Source: Actinomadura sp. NAK00032 (GTDB lineage: Bacteria; Actinomycetota; Actinomycetes; Streptosporangiales; Streptosporangiaceae). From it: a stretch of 64,000 bases of DNA. Under the pieces are notes generated by a model. The model saw only the letters and a list, made by a program, of their open reading frames with translations, did not search any database and was not told the origin of the DNA. Numbering within the stretch: position 1 is the first letter of the stretch; the number at the start of each line of letters is the position of its first letter. Below are positions 25,333 to 33,906 of the stretch, in pieces. The stretch covers positions 5,394,001-5,458,000 of the forward strand of contig NZ_CP054932.1 of the NCBI RefSeq assembly GCF_013364275.1, given 5' to 3'. Both the position numbers and the translations under genes were made by a program.

Positions 25333-26540
25333 GCCTCACCATCCCGAGCGAGCGGGCCGACTGGCGGACGAAGGGCCTGTGGCAGCCGCGGGCCGTCCCG
25401 CTGGAGGAGTTCGCCGCCGCCCGGCACCCGCTGTTCGGCGGGCCGTTCACCTGGCCCGTCATGGTGGCGCGGCGGTCGGCGCTGGACCACAACATCGCGG
25501 CGCTCGCGGCGTTCTGCGGCGAGCACGGGCTCGCGTTCGCGCCGCACGGCAAGACGTCCATGGCGCCGTCGCTCTTCCAGGAGCAGCTGGACGCGGGCGC
25601 CTGGGGGATCACCGCCGCGACCGCGAACCAGGTCCTCGCCTACCGGACGTTCGGCGTGCCGCGGATCCTGCTGGCCAACGAGCTGCTCGACCCGACCGCG
25701 CTGCGCTGGCTGGGCGGCGAGGTCGACCGCGGCATGGAGTTCCTGCTGTACGCGGACTCGCCCGAGGGCGTCGCCGCGATCTCCGCCGCGGCCGGGCAGC
25801 GCCCGTTCCGGGTGCTGGTCGAGCTCGGCCACCCCGGCGGGCGCACCGGCTGCCGGACGGCCGGGGAGCTGGCCGGGGTCGCCCGCGCGGTCGCCGCCGC
25901 GCCCGGCACCGAACTCGCCGGGGTCGCCGGATACGAGGGCGGGCTGCCGGACGTCCCGTCCGCCGCCCGGTACCTGCGGGCGCTGCGCGACGCGACGATC
26001 GAGCTGTCCCCGCTGCTCCCCCGCGACGTCGTCGTCACCGCCGGCGGCAGCGCCTACTTCGACCAGGTCGCCGAGCAGCTCGCGGGCGACTGGCTGCCCG
26101 GCCACGACCTCATCGTGGTCCTGCGCAGCGGCGCCTACGTCTCGCACGACGACGGCATCTACACCGAGCGGACGCCGTTCAACCGGGTGCCCGGCTCGCT
26201 GGACGCGGCGCTGGAGATCTGGGCGCAGGTCACCTCCGTCCCGGAGCCCGGCCTCGCGATCGTGGGGATGGGCAAGCGGGAGGCCCCCTACGACGCCGGG
26301 CTGCCCGTCCCGCTGCGGCTCCGCCGGGCGGACGGCGCGATCGTCCCGGCCGCGGGGATGAGCGTGACGGACACCAACGACCACCACGCCTACCTCGCGT
26401 TCACCGACCCGGCACCGCGCCCCGGCGACCTGGTCTGCTTCGGCATCTCCCACCCGTGCACGGCCTTCGACAAGTGGCAGGTCATCCCCGTCGTGGACGA
26501 CGACCACACGGTCATCGACCTGATCCGCACGTACTTCTGA
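25329..26540 (+). CDS. Fold-type III PLP amino-acid deaminase (D-serine-dehydratase-like); candidate D-glucosaminate dehydratase
   Basis: A 403-residue protein from GTG 25329. The N-terminal alanine-racemase barrel holds the Schiff-base lysine in FAPHGKTSMAP (Lys75). Later motifs are VELGHPGGRTGCR and GVAGYEGGLPDVPS. The C-terminal domain ends with the metal site FGISHPCTAFDKWQ (His and Cys), the mark of DSD-like and D-threonine-aldolase-like enzymes. These eliminate ammonia from D-configured beta-hydroxy amino acids. Bacterial D-glucosaminate dehydratases yield 2-keto-3-deoxygluconate, and the next two genes use exactly that product. The family is sure; the substrate is inferred. Confidence 0.9.
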   Translation: MSLTIPSERADWRTKGLWQPRAVPLEEFAAARHPLFGGPFTWPVMVARRSALDHNIAALAAFCGEHGLAFAPHGKTSMAPSLFQEQLDAGAWGITAATANQVLAYRTFGVPRILLANELLDPTALRWLGGEVDRGMEFLLYADSPEGVAAISAAAGQRPFRVLVELGHPGGRTGCRTAGELAGVARAVAAAPGTELAGVAGYEGGLPDVPSAARYLRALRDATIELSPLLPRDVVVTAGGSAYFDQVAEQLAGDWLPGHDLIVVLRSGAYVSHDDGIYTERTPFNRVPGSLDAALEIWAQVTSVPEPGLAIVGMGKREAPYDAGLPVPLRLRRADGAIVPAAGMSVTDTNDHHAYLAFTDPAPRPGDLVCFGISHPCTAFDKWQVIPVVDDDHTVIDLIRTYF

Positions 26541-26551
26541 GAGGACGCCCA

Positions 26552-27193
26552 ATGATCCCCCGCCTGGCGCCGGGCGCCGCGCTGACGGCGACCGGAGTGG
26601 TCGCGGTCGTCCGCGGCACCCGCGCCGACCGCGTCGCCGACGTCCTGGCCGCCCTGGCCGCCGCCGGCGTCCGCTGCCTGGAGGTCACCCTGAACACCCC
26701 GGGCGCGCTGGACGCCCTGGGCGCGGCGCGCGACCGGCTGCCCGGGGACGCCGACCTCGGCGCCGGCACGGTCCGGACCGCGGCGGAGGCGACGGCCGCC
26801 GTCGCCGCGGGCGCGTCCTTCCTCGTCGCCCCCGACACGAACGCGGAGGTCGCCGCCGTGGCCCGCGACGCGGGCGTCGCCTACTACCCGGGCGCGCTCA
26901 CGCCGACCGAGGTCGCCCGCGCCTGGGACCTCGGCGCGACCGCCGTCAAGATCTTCCCGGCGAGCACGTTCGGGCCGGGCTACCTGCGCGCCCTGCGGGA
27001 ACCGTTCCGGGACGTCCGGCTGCTGCCGACGGGCGGCATCGGCCCGCACAACGCCGCCGACTACATCGCGGCGGGCGCCGTAGCCGTCGGCGCGGGCGGC
27101 GCGCTGATCGGCGACGCCCTCGACGGCGGCTCCCTCGACGCCCTGACCTCCCGCGCGACCCACCTCCTCGCAGCCGTGGAGGCCTCGAGATGA
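26552..27193 (+). CDS. KDPG/KHG-type class I aldolase
   Basis: A 213-residue single-domain aldolase of the Eda/DgoA family. Active-site residues are visible: Glu44 in CLEVTLNTP, Arg/Gly in LGAGTVRT, and the Schiff-base Lys133 in AVKIFPAS, with the phosphate site LLPTGGIGPHN. It cleaves 2-keto-3-deoxy-6-phosphogluconate to pyruvate and glyceraldehyde 3-phosphate. GAGGACG precedes the ATG, and the stop overlaps the kinase start by 4 bp. The aldolase-kinase coupling strongly suggests the two act consecutively. Confidence 0.93.
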   Translation: MIPRLAPGAALTATGVVAVVRGTRADRVADVLAALAAAGVRCLEVTLNTPGALDALGAARDRLPGDADLGAGTVRTAAEATAAVAAGASFLVAPDTNAEVAAVARDAGVAYYPGALTPTEVARAWDLGATAVKIFPASTFGPGYLRALREPFRDVRLLPTGGIGPHNAADYIAAGAVAVGAGGALIGDALDGGSLDALTSRATHLLAAVEASR

Positions 27194-28140
27194 GCGTTGA
27201 TCTCGTCACGTTCGGCGAGACCATGGCGCGGCTGGACAACCCGGTCGTCGGGCCGATGCGGCACGCCCGCTCGCTCGACCTCGGCATCGGCGGCGCCGAG
27301 TCGAACACGGCGATCGGCCTCGCCCGTCTCGGCGGCACCGCCGCCTGGTTCGGCCGCGTCGGCGACGACGAGTTCGGGCGCCTCATCACCACGGCGCTCG
27401 CCGGGGAGGGCGTCCGGCTCGGGCACACGGTGGTGGACGAGTCCGCGCCGACCGCGCTGCTGTTCAAGGAGCGCCGGTCGGGGACGCTGACCCGCGTCCA
27501 GTACTACCGGACGGGCAGCGCCGGGTCGCGGCTGAGCCCCGCCGACGTCCCGCACGAGCTGATCCGCTCCGCCCGCGTCCTGCACGTCACCGGGATCACC
27601 GCCGCGATCAGCGACACCGCCCGCCGGGCCCTGGACGACGCGGTCGAGACGGCCCGCGACGCGGGCGTGCCGGTCTCCCTCGACCTCAACTACCGGTCGG
27701 CGCTCTGGACGCCGGCCGAGGCCGGCGAATGCCTGCACCACCTGGTCGAACGCGCCGACCTGGTGTTCGCGACCGAGCAGGAGGCGCGGCTGGTCGTCCG
27801 CGGCGACGACCCGGCCGGGCTCGCCGCGGCGCTGGCCGCGCTGGGCCCGCGCGACGTCCTGGTGAAGCGGGGCGCCGCCGGGGTGGTCGCGCACTGCGCG
27901 GGGACGCTGCACGTCCAGCCCGCGCACAAGGTGCCCGTCGTGGACCCGGTCGGCGCGGGGGACGCCTTCGCCGCCGGCTACCTGGCGGAGTTCGCCCGCG
28001 GCCTGCCGGTCGCCGCCCGGCTGGCCACCGCCACGGCGGCGGGCGCGTACGCGGTGACCGTCCGCGGCGACTGGGAGGGCCTGCCCAGCCGCGCCGACCT
28101 GGCCTTCATGAAGACCACCGAAGACAACGTCAGCCGATGA
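27190..28140 (+). CDS. PfkB family sugar kinase, candidate 2-keto-3-deoxygluconate kinase
   Basis: A 316-residue ribokinase-fold kinase. The N-terminal block VTFGETMARLDNP, the substrate-binding LGIGGAESNTAIGLARLG (about 31-48), and the ATP/catalytic motif DPVGAGDAFAAGY with catalytic Asp258 are all present. The MARLD-type beginning and the context favour KdgK over fructokinase. It would phosphorylate 2-keto-3-deoxygluconate for the aldolase encoded just upstream. Confidence 0.92.
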   Translation: MSVDLVTFGETMARLDNPVVGPMRHARSLDLGIGGAESNTAIGLARLGGTAAWFGRVGDDEFGRLITTALAGEGVRLGHTVVDESAPTALLFKERRSGTLTRVQYYRTGSAGSRLSPADVPHELIRSARVLHVTGITAAISDTARRALDDAVETARDAGVPVSLDLNYRSALWTPAEAGECLHHLVERADLVFATEQEARLVVRGDDPAGLAAALAALGPRDVLVKRGAAGVVAHCAGTLHVQPAHKVPVVDPVGAGDAFAAGYLAEFARGLPVAARLATATAAGAYAVTVRGDWEGLPSRADLAFMKTTEDNVSR

Positions 28141-28150
28141 GGAGACAGAT

Positions 28151-28534
28151 ATGAGCAAGCGTGAACTTCGCAGCGCGGACTCCGCCCCGCCCGCCGGCAC
28201 CTACTCGCAGGGCCTCGTGGTCGGCGATTTCGTGTACACGTCCGGGATGGGGCCGCTCGACCCGAAGACCGGGGAGGTCGTCGGCACGGACGTCGCCACG
28301 CAGACCCGGCAGGTCCTCGCCAACCTGGCCGCGATCCTGCGCGAGCACGGCCTGGGCCTGGACGACGTGGTGAAGTCGACCGTCCACCTGCAGGACCTGC
28401 ACCGCGACTTCGCCGCCTATGACGAGGTGTACCGGGAGCACTTCACCCAGCCCTACCCGGTGCGCACGACCGTGGGGTCGACCCTGATGAACATCCTGGT
28501 CGAGATCGACTTCGTCGCCTACAAGAAGAGCTGA
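28151..28534 (+). CDS. ridA: RidA family enamine/imine deaminase
   Basis: A 127-residue trimeric YjgF/RidA protein. The conserved elements are in place: PAGTYSQGLVVGDFVYTSGM at the start, Arg105 in PYPVRTTVGS, and Glu118 in NILVEIDFVAY. RidA hydrolyses reactive enamine/imine intermediates released by PLP dehydratases. Its presence 1.6 kb after a PLP deaminase in the same operon fits a step in which an amino-sugar acid is dehydrated. GAGGAGACAG precedes the ATG, and the stop is shared with the next start. Confidence 0.93.
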   Translation: MSKRELRSADSAPPAGTYSQGLVVGDFVYTSGMGPLDPKTGEVVGTDVATQTRQVLANLAAILREHGLGLDDVVKSTVHLQDLHRDFAAYDEVYREHFTQPYPVRTTVGSTLMNILVEIDFVAYKKS

Positions 28535-29682
28535 TGGACTCGTCGCTCTACGTGATGGTGGAGGATCTGCGCGGCGCGGACGCCGCGCGGATCCTCTCCC
28601 ACGGTGTCTCGTCCATCACCATCGGCGCCGCCTACCACCGCGCCAGAGACGTGACCCCGCACGGCGTCAGCCGCGTCACCTTCCGCCATGACGGGATCCA
28701 CTTCCCTCCCGGCGACCTCTTCGACGGGCTTCGCCTCCAGCCACCGGTGCAGAAGGACGCCGCGCGCGACCCCATACGAACGCTTCGAGAGGAGACCCAC
28801 CGGCTTGGTGCCGCGCTGCACGGCTGGGGTGTCTTCCTGCACAACACCACCCTTGGTCTGGCCTTTCCGGACGTCACCCAGCAGAACTGCTTCGGCGACC
28901 GTGCCGCACCCGCCGACCTGTGCCCGTCCAACCCGGACGTCCGCGCGTACGCCGTCGCCCTGGGACGCGCCATAGCCCGCCAAGGTGTCGACACGGTGGT
29001 CGCGGAATCCCTGCATTTCGGGACGTTCGGCCATGGCTACCACCACGAACGCTCTTTCGTGGACCTGGGACCGGCCGCCGAATTCGCCCTTGGCCTGTGC
29101 TTCTGCTCCTCCTGCGCCGCCCGGCTCCCGCACGCCGCCGAGGCCCGCGCGGTGGCCGCCCGCCTGACGACCGCCGTTCTGGACGGCGGCCCACCCGCGA
29201 GCGACGTCCCGGACGTCCTCACCGCCTACGCCCGGGCCCGCGCACCGATCGTCACGTCCCTGGCCGCCGAGGTGGCCGAAGCCGTGTCGGCGGAGGGGTC
29301 CCAGTTGACGTTCATCGACCTCACGGGTGCCGTCCTGGGCTATGCCGACGGGCGCCCCACAGGTGCCCCGGCCGCCGCCTCCGCCCGGCGAATCGGCGTG
29401 GACCCGACGGCATTGGCCTCGGCCGTCCCGTCCTACGCGATCCTCTGCTACGCCCGTGAAACGGCGCGCGTGGCCGAGGACGTGGCCGCCTACCGCAAGG
29501 CCCTGGGCCCCGAACCGGCACTCCGGGCCGTCCTGCGCCCGGGTCATCCCGACACGACGTCGGCCGACCACCTGTCGGCCAAGGTCGCCGCGGCCCGCAC
29601 GTCCGGCGCGGACGCCGTCGACTACTACGCCTACGGCCTGACCCCGCTCCCCACCCTGGCCCGCATCCGTCGCGAGGGATGA
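28534..29682 (+). CDS. Unknown TIM-barrel-like protein at the operon end
   Basis: A 382-residue soluble protein, translationally coupled to ridA (last base of its stop = first base of this ATG). It looks like a beta-alpha barrel of the glycoside-hydrolase-like type. It has an N-terminal SLYVMVEDLRGADAARILSH, an aromatic-rich centre with AESLHFGTFGHGYHHERSFV, and a cysteine cluster CFCSSCAARLP at about residues 190-200, similar to the CxxC seen in GHL-type barrels. SGADAVDYYAYGLTPLPTLA closes the barrel. No catalytic pair is assigned. It may process the imported glycoside or sugar acid, or act as an isomerase. It is the least characterised member of the operon. Confidence 0.75.
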   Translation: MDSSLYVMVEDLRGADAARILSHGVSSITIGAAYHRARDVTPHGVSRVTFRHDGIHFPPGDLFDGLRLQPPVQKDAARDPIRTLREETHRLGAALHGWGVFLHNTTLGLAFPDVTQQNCFGDRAAPADLCPSNPDVRAYAVALGRAIARQGVDTVVAESLHFGTFGHGYHHERSFVDLGPAAEFALGLCFCSSCAARLPHAAEARAVAARLTTAVLDGGPPASDVPDVLTAYARARAPIVTSLAAEVAEAVSAEGSQLTFIDLTGAVLGYADGRPTGAPAAASARRIGVDPTALASAVPSYAILCYARETARVAEDVAAYRKALGPEPALRAVLRPGHPDTTSADHLSAKVAAARTSGADAVDYYAYGLTPLPTLARIRREG

Positions 29683-29741
29683 GGCCGTCGGCCAACTGAC
29701 TCGCGGCTCGCACAGCAACATTCGGCCACGGCATCACCACC

Positions 29742-31241
29742 TCACGAGGACCGCTGTGCGGTCGAGCCTGCGTCGTTGCCCGTCTCTTGCGCTTTGTTGT
29801 CAGCGAGGGCCGTCGCGGCGGGAAGGCTGGGCAGGAACAGGCAGAGCGGAATGGCGGCGACGGTGAGGGCCACGGACCACCAGAACGCGTTGTCGAAGGC
29901 GCTTGCGAGCGCGTCGGGGGTGCGGGCGTCCGCGATGTTCCGTTGAAGGACGACGAGGAGGACGGCGACGCCCACCGCACCGCCGATCTGCTGAGCGACA
30001 CGCGTGATCATGCTGGCGTCGGGGATCTCCTCATGCTCCAGCCCGACGAAGGCGGCCCCCATCGGCGCGATCATGGCGGCGCCCAGGGCGATGCCGCGGA
30101 TGAACAGCGCGGCCGTGAGCGGGATTCCGCTGGTGGTGGCGGTGACGAAGGCGAACGGCACGGTGGACGCGGCGACGAGGGCGAAGGCCGCGAGGGCCAC
30201 CGCGCGGGGGCCGACCCGGTCCATGTACCTCCCTGCCAGCCCGCGGGCGACAAGGGCCCCGACTCCCTGAGGGATGAGCATCATTCCCGCGCCGAGCGGC
30301 GTCGCGCCGCGAACCTGCTGGAGGTACAGGGGCAGCAGCATCATCGACCCGAACAGGGAGATTCCGCCCAGGAAGAGCAGGGTGGACGATGACGCCACCG
30401 AGCGGTGCCGGAGCATGCGCACATCGACCAGCGGAGCGGACGCGCGGGTGAGCGTCCAGACGGTGAAGCCCCCGACCAGAGCGAGCCCGGCGAACAGCGG
30501 GGTGAGCACTTGGGCACTGGCGAAGCCCGTGCCGCCGTCGACTCGGGAGAGGCCGTAGAGAAGGGACGCGGACCCCGGGCAGAGCAGGAGCAGGCCAACG
30601 GCGTCCAAGCGGGCGCGGGGCCGGGCGAGTGCGGGCCGGTCGTCGGGCAGCTCGCGCCGGGCGAGCCATATGCCGATAAGGCAGAAGGGGATGTTGACGA
30701 AGAAGAGCCAGCGCCAGTCGGCCAGGTGGAGGATGAGGCCGCCGAGGACGGGGCCGAGGATCGGGCCGAGCGCCGTGGGCACGGTGATGACGGCCATGAT
30801 CTTGCCGATGTCGCGGCCCTTGGCGGCCTGCATGAGCAGCGTGTACATCAGCGGCATCAGGATGCCGCCGGCGAGGCCCTGGACGATCCGGAAGGCGATG
30901 AGGCCGGTGGCGTTCCAGGCCAGCGCGCTCAGGATCGAGCCGGTCAGGAAGCCGGCCAGAGCGAGCACCCAGAGGCGCCGGCCGCCGAGCCGGGACTGGG
31001 CCCATCCGGCGAGCGGGATGGTGATGAAGACGGCCAGCATGTAGCCGGTGCCGACCCATTGGATGGTCGACAGCGGGGCGTCGAGCTCTGTGGCCAGGTC
31101 GTTCAGAGCGACGCTGATGATCGTGGTGTCGAAGACGACACCGAGAGCGCCGACGATCAGGGTGACCGCCATGCGCAGCACGGCGGGGTCTACACGGCCG
31201 GGACCAGCGCAGACGGGCTCGACCTCGCGGGAAGCGCGCAC
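29742..31241 (-). CDS. MFS drug exporter, DHA2 (EmrB/QacA) family
   Basis: A 499-residue transporter with about 14 helices. The family motifs are the first-helix DTTIISVALNDLATELDAPL, motif A-like GWAQSRLGGRRLWVLALAG, and motif C PTALGPILGPVLGGLI. The start is GTG 31241. It is divergent from a TetR gene with 98 bp between them, which is the standard layout of a repressor-controlled drug pump. Substrates are unknown. Confidence 0.9.
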   Translation of the reverse strand: MRASREVEPVCAGPGRVDPAVLRMAVTLIVGALGVVFDTTIISVALNDLATELDAPLSTIQWVGTGYMLAVFITIPLAGWAQSRLGGRRLWVLALAGFLTGSILSALAWNATGLIAFRIVQGLAGGILMPLMYTLLMQAAKGRDIGKIMAVITVPTALGPILGPVLGGLILHLADWRWLFFVNIPFCLIGIWLARRELPDDRPALARPRARLDAVGLLLLCPGSASLLYGLSRVDGGTGFASAQVLTPLFAGLALVGGFTVWTLTRASAPLVDVRMLRHRSVASSSTLLFLGGISLFGSMMLLPLYLQQVRGATPLGAGMMLIPQGVGALVARGLAGRYMDRVGPRAVALAAFALVAASTVPFAFVTATTSGIPLTAALFIRGIALGAAMIAPMGAAFVGLEHEEIPDASMITRVAQQIGGAVGVAVLLVVLQRNIADARTPDALASAFDNAFWWSVALTVAAIPLCLFLPSLPAATALADNKAQETGNDAGSTAQRSS

Positions 31242-31253
31242 CAGCGACCCCTA

Positions 31254-31321
31254 TAAGATAGAAGGCTCTTCCTTACTCTCCTCAAGGTAGGCCGGTAAGC
31301 TAAGAAAGGCAACTCTATCTA
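31254..31321. promoter_or_regulatory. Divergent promoter region of the MFS/TetR pair with mirrored AT-rich boxes
   Basis: AGATAGA (31256-31262) and TCTATCT (31314-31320) are inverted copies near the two starts. They provide -10-like TATCTT on the minus strand (31260-31255) and TATCTA on the plus strand (31316-31321). A TTGAGG -35-like element on the minus strand lies at 31285-31280. The symmetry suggests that TetR binding covers both promoters. GGGAGG precedes the TetR ATG. Confidence 0.45.
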
Positions 31322-31339
31322 AGGTGGGAGGTCCGGGCG

Positions 31340-31909
31340 ATGGCACAGCGACGCCGCGGGGCGGAACTGGAGAAGGCGCTCCTCGACGCGTCCTGGGACG
31401 AACTCACCGACAGCGGCTACGCCAGATTCACCATGGACGCCGTCGTCAAGCGCGCGGGCACCAGCCCGCCGGTGCTCTACCGCCGATGGTCCGATCGCGA
31501 CGAACTCATCCGGGCCACCATCGTCCACGTCCTGCGGGAGTCCCGCCCCGCCGTCCCCGATACGGGCAGCCTGCGCGGGGACCTCCTCGCCTTGATGCGG
31601 GAGATCGCCACCGCCCACGTGCAACTGATCACCGTGATGTACGCACACCTGGCCAGCTACTACCGCGAGACGGGGAGAAGCCCCAGCAGCCTGTTCGACC
31701 CCGTCGCGACGGGCCGCGCAGCGGCACTCGACATGCTCTTCGAGCGCGCCGTCGACCGCGGCGAGATCGAGCCGGAACTCCTCACCGAGCGCATCAAGAC
31801 CCTCCCCTTCGTCCTGCTGCGCCACGAGATCCTTTCGACGTTCGCCCCGGTACCCGATCACGTCCTCGAGGAGATCGTCGACACGATCTTCCTCCCCCTG
31901 GTGCACTGA
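31340..31909 (+). CDS. TetR/AcrR family transcriptional regulator
   Basis: A 189-residue repressor. The HTH lies at about residues 10-55 (LEKALLDASWDELTDSGYAR, then TSPPVLYRRWSDRDELIRA), followed by a helical ligand domain with the TetR_C-like YAHLASYYRETGRSP. It presumably represses the divergent MFS exporter and responds to its substrate. ATG 31340 has GGGAGG 8 nt upstream. Confidence 0.9.
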   Translation: MAQRRRGAELEKALLDASWDELTDSGYARFTMDAVVKRAGTSPPVLYRRWSDRDELIRATIVHVLRESRPAVPDTGSLRGDLLALMREIATAHVQLITVMYAHLASYYRETGRSPSSLFDPVATGRAAALDMLFERAVDRGEIEPELLTERIKTLPFVLLRHEILSTFAPVPDHVLEEIVDTIFLPLVH

Positions 31910-32173
31910 CACCCCACTTGGCACCTGGGGGGCACGCGAACCATGACCGGCCGGGGCCAGGGTGGTGCGCATGGCAAAGATCCACCGTCGCGCGCCAGGG
32001 CATCGTCCCGGAAGGCGGCCTCGCAAGGCCGTCGGGACGATCGGTCCCGAGCGGCCGGTCGCCGCGCCGGCCAGGCCGGCCGCGGCTTGCCGGAGCGGTT
32101 GATCACCGGGCGGGTTCCGATGAGCGGGTTCCTGGACGGCTGATGCCCGGTCGCCGCGCCCTGGCGCCGGGGG

Positions 32174-33121
32174 CTACGGTGCGGGGCGGGAGCGGGCGAC
32201 GGCCAGGGTGAGCGCGGTGACGTGGTCGGCGAGCGCCTCGACCAGCGCGGGCGGATGGCGGACGGCGAAGGGCCAGGGCAGGCCGGTGAGGATGCGCGCC
32301 ATGGCGGGCAGGTTCTCCGCGCCGCTGACCAGGAGCACGCCGCCGTCAGGGCAGGCGTGCAGGTCTCCGAAGGTGGCCGGCAGATGGTCGCGGGCGGTGT
32401 CCAGGTCGGTGTCGAGCCATACCTCGGTGCGGTGGGTCCAGGCGCCGAGCGTCAACGCGCGCAGGACGTGGGTGACAGGGTCGAAACCGTCGGGCGGGGT
32501 GAACGTGCCGGGGAGTTCGGCGGCGTCGCTGATCCGGTCCAGGCGGTACATGCGGATGGCGGCGCGGAGATGGTCGTGGCCGACCAGGTACCAGCGGCGT
32601 GCGTGCACGACGAGCCCGTACGGGTCGACCTCGCGTGCGCCGCGGGTGTGCTCGATCCGGACGGTGCGGCGCGCGTGGGCGGCCGCGGCGAGCGTCAGCG
32701 CCAGGTGGGGTTCGGGGGTCAGCGGGCCCGCCGTCGCGGAGGTGGCGGCGATCAGCGCGGTGACGCGCCGCCGCAGCGGCGCGGGTAGCACGCGGTTGAG
32801 TTTGACCAGCGCCCGGTCGGTAGGGCCGGGCTCTCCGACCTGGTCGCGCTGCTTGCCGGTGGCCAGCGCGACCGCGACGGCGACCGCTTCGTCGTCGGCG
32901 AGCATCAGGGGCGGCAGGCGGACACCGCGGGCCAGCCGGTAGCCGCCGTAGCGTCCGCGGACGGACTCGACGGGGATGTCCATGTCGCGCAGGGCGGTGA
33001 TGTAGCGGCGAACGGCGCGGGCGTCGACGTCCAGACGCCGGGCGAGTTCGTCGGCGGGCACCAGGCCGCGGTCTTGCAGGATCTCCAGCAGTGCCAGGAC
33101 ACGCGTCGCAGGACGGGACAC
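32174..33121 (-). CDS. WYL domain transcriptional regulator (YafY/DeoR type)
   Basis: A 315-residue regulator from GTG 33121. The N-terminal HTH is VSRPATRVLALLEILQDRGL, then ELARRLDVDARAVRRYITAL. A WYL domain at about residues 135-215 includes RRTVRIEHTRGAREVDPYGL and ARRWYLVGHDHLRAAIRMYR, and a WCX-like C-terminal extension follows. GTG 33121 is chosen because an excellent promoter (TTGTGG, 17 nt, TAGGAT) places the transcript start at or next to it. It is divergent from an alpha/beta hydrolase and an epoxide-hydrolase-like gene, its probable targets. Confidence 0.9.
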   Translation of the reverse strand: MSRPATRVLALLEILQDRGLVPADELARRLDVDARAVRRYITALRDMDIPVESVRGRYGGYRLARGVRLPPLMLADDEAVAVAVALATGKQRDQVGEPGPTDRALVKLNRVLPAPLRRRVTALIAATSATAGPLTPEPHLALTLAAAAHARRTVRIEHTRGAREVDPYGLVVHARRWYLVGHDHLRAAIRMYRLDRISDAAELPGTFTPPDGFDPVTHVLRALTLGAWTHRTEVWLDTDLDTARDHLPATFGDLHACPDGGVLLVSGAENLPAMARILTGLPWPFAVRHPPALVEALADHVTALTLAVARSRPAP

Positions 33122-33128
33122 GATCACG

Positions 33129-33157
33129 ATCCTAATGAGGGCGAAAAACGTCCACAA
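33129..33157 (-). promoter_or_regulatory. Promoter of the WYL regulator, probably leaderless
   Basis: On the minus strand, TTGTGG (33157-33152) and TAGGAT (33134-33129) are spaced exactly 17 nt. GTG 33121 starts 8 nt after the -10, so the mRNA probably begins at the start codon. Confidence 0.6.
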
Positions 33158-33207
33158 TCTTCCCTAGCCTCGCGCCGGTAAGAGATCGATCGAAAGGAGT
33201 CGACGCG

Positions 33208-33906
33208 ATGTCGACCATCGTTCTTGTCGGCGGTTCGTTCCTCGGCGCGTGGGCCTGGGAGCGCGTCACGCCGCTGCTGACCGCGTACGGCCACCAGGTG
33301 CACCCGCTGACCCTCACTGGTTTCGGCGACCGCGCGCATCTGGGCTCGCCGGACACGACGCTCACCACGCACGCCCGCGACATCACGGCCGCGATCGAGC
33401 ACGCCGGGCTGCGCGACGTGGTGCTGGTGGCGCACTCCTACGGTGGGGCCCCGGCCACGATCGCCGCCGCCGCGATTCCCGGGCGCATCTCCCGGCTGGT
33501 CTACCTCGCCGCGCTCCTGCCCGAACCGGGCAAGAGCCTGTTCGACAGCACGCCCGCGCACGTCGTCGACGCGATCATGGAGACCGTCCGGGACGGGCGG
33601 ATCCCGGTGATGAGCGACGAGATCATCGACGCCGGCTTCGGCGACCACGGGCTCACCTCCGAAGACCGGGCCTGGCTGCGGGCACGCGGCGCCGGCCAGC
33701 CCATCGGCACCTACCAGGACCCCGCGCCGGCCGACCTGGGCGCGGTGCAGGCGCTGCCCCGCACCTACATCGCCTGCGCGGGCGACCTGGGCGCCCCGCC
33801 GAGCATGCCGGGCATGGAGGTCATCACGCTGGACGCCGGGCACTGGCCGATGATCACCGAACCGGAGCTGCTGGCCCGGGTGCTGGACGAGGCGGCACGG
33901 TCATGA
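33208..33906 (+). CDS. Alpha/beta hydrolase (small esterase, MenH/EstA-like)
   Basis: A 232-residue single-domain hydrolase. The oxyanion loop is VLVGGSFLGAWAWE at the N-terminus, the nucleophile elbow is VLVAHSYGGAPA (Ser near residue 78), and the catalytic His is in TLDAGHWPMITEPE. AAAGGAG precedes ATG by 8 nt. The gene overlaps the epoxide-hydrolase gene as ATGA and is divergent from a WYL regulator. The family includes plant-type esterases and salicylate esterases. The substrate is unknown. Confidence 0.9.
   Translation: MSTIVLVGGSFLGAWAWERVTPLLTAYGHQVHPLTLTGFGDRAHLGSPDTTLTTHARDITAAIEHAGLRDVVLVAHSYGGAPATIAAAAIPGRISRLVYLAALLPEPGKSLFDSTPAHVVDAIMETVRDGRIPVMSDEIIDAGFGDHGLTSEDRAWLRARGAGQPIGTYQDPAPADLGAVQALPRTYIACAGDLGAPPSMPGMEVITLDAGHWPMITEPELLARVLDEAARS

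Noticed and set aside
25329..26540. Call as alanine racemase
   Set aside because: The N-terminal barrel is shared, but the C-terminal metal site HPCTAF belongs to D-serine-dehydratase-like enzymes.
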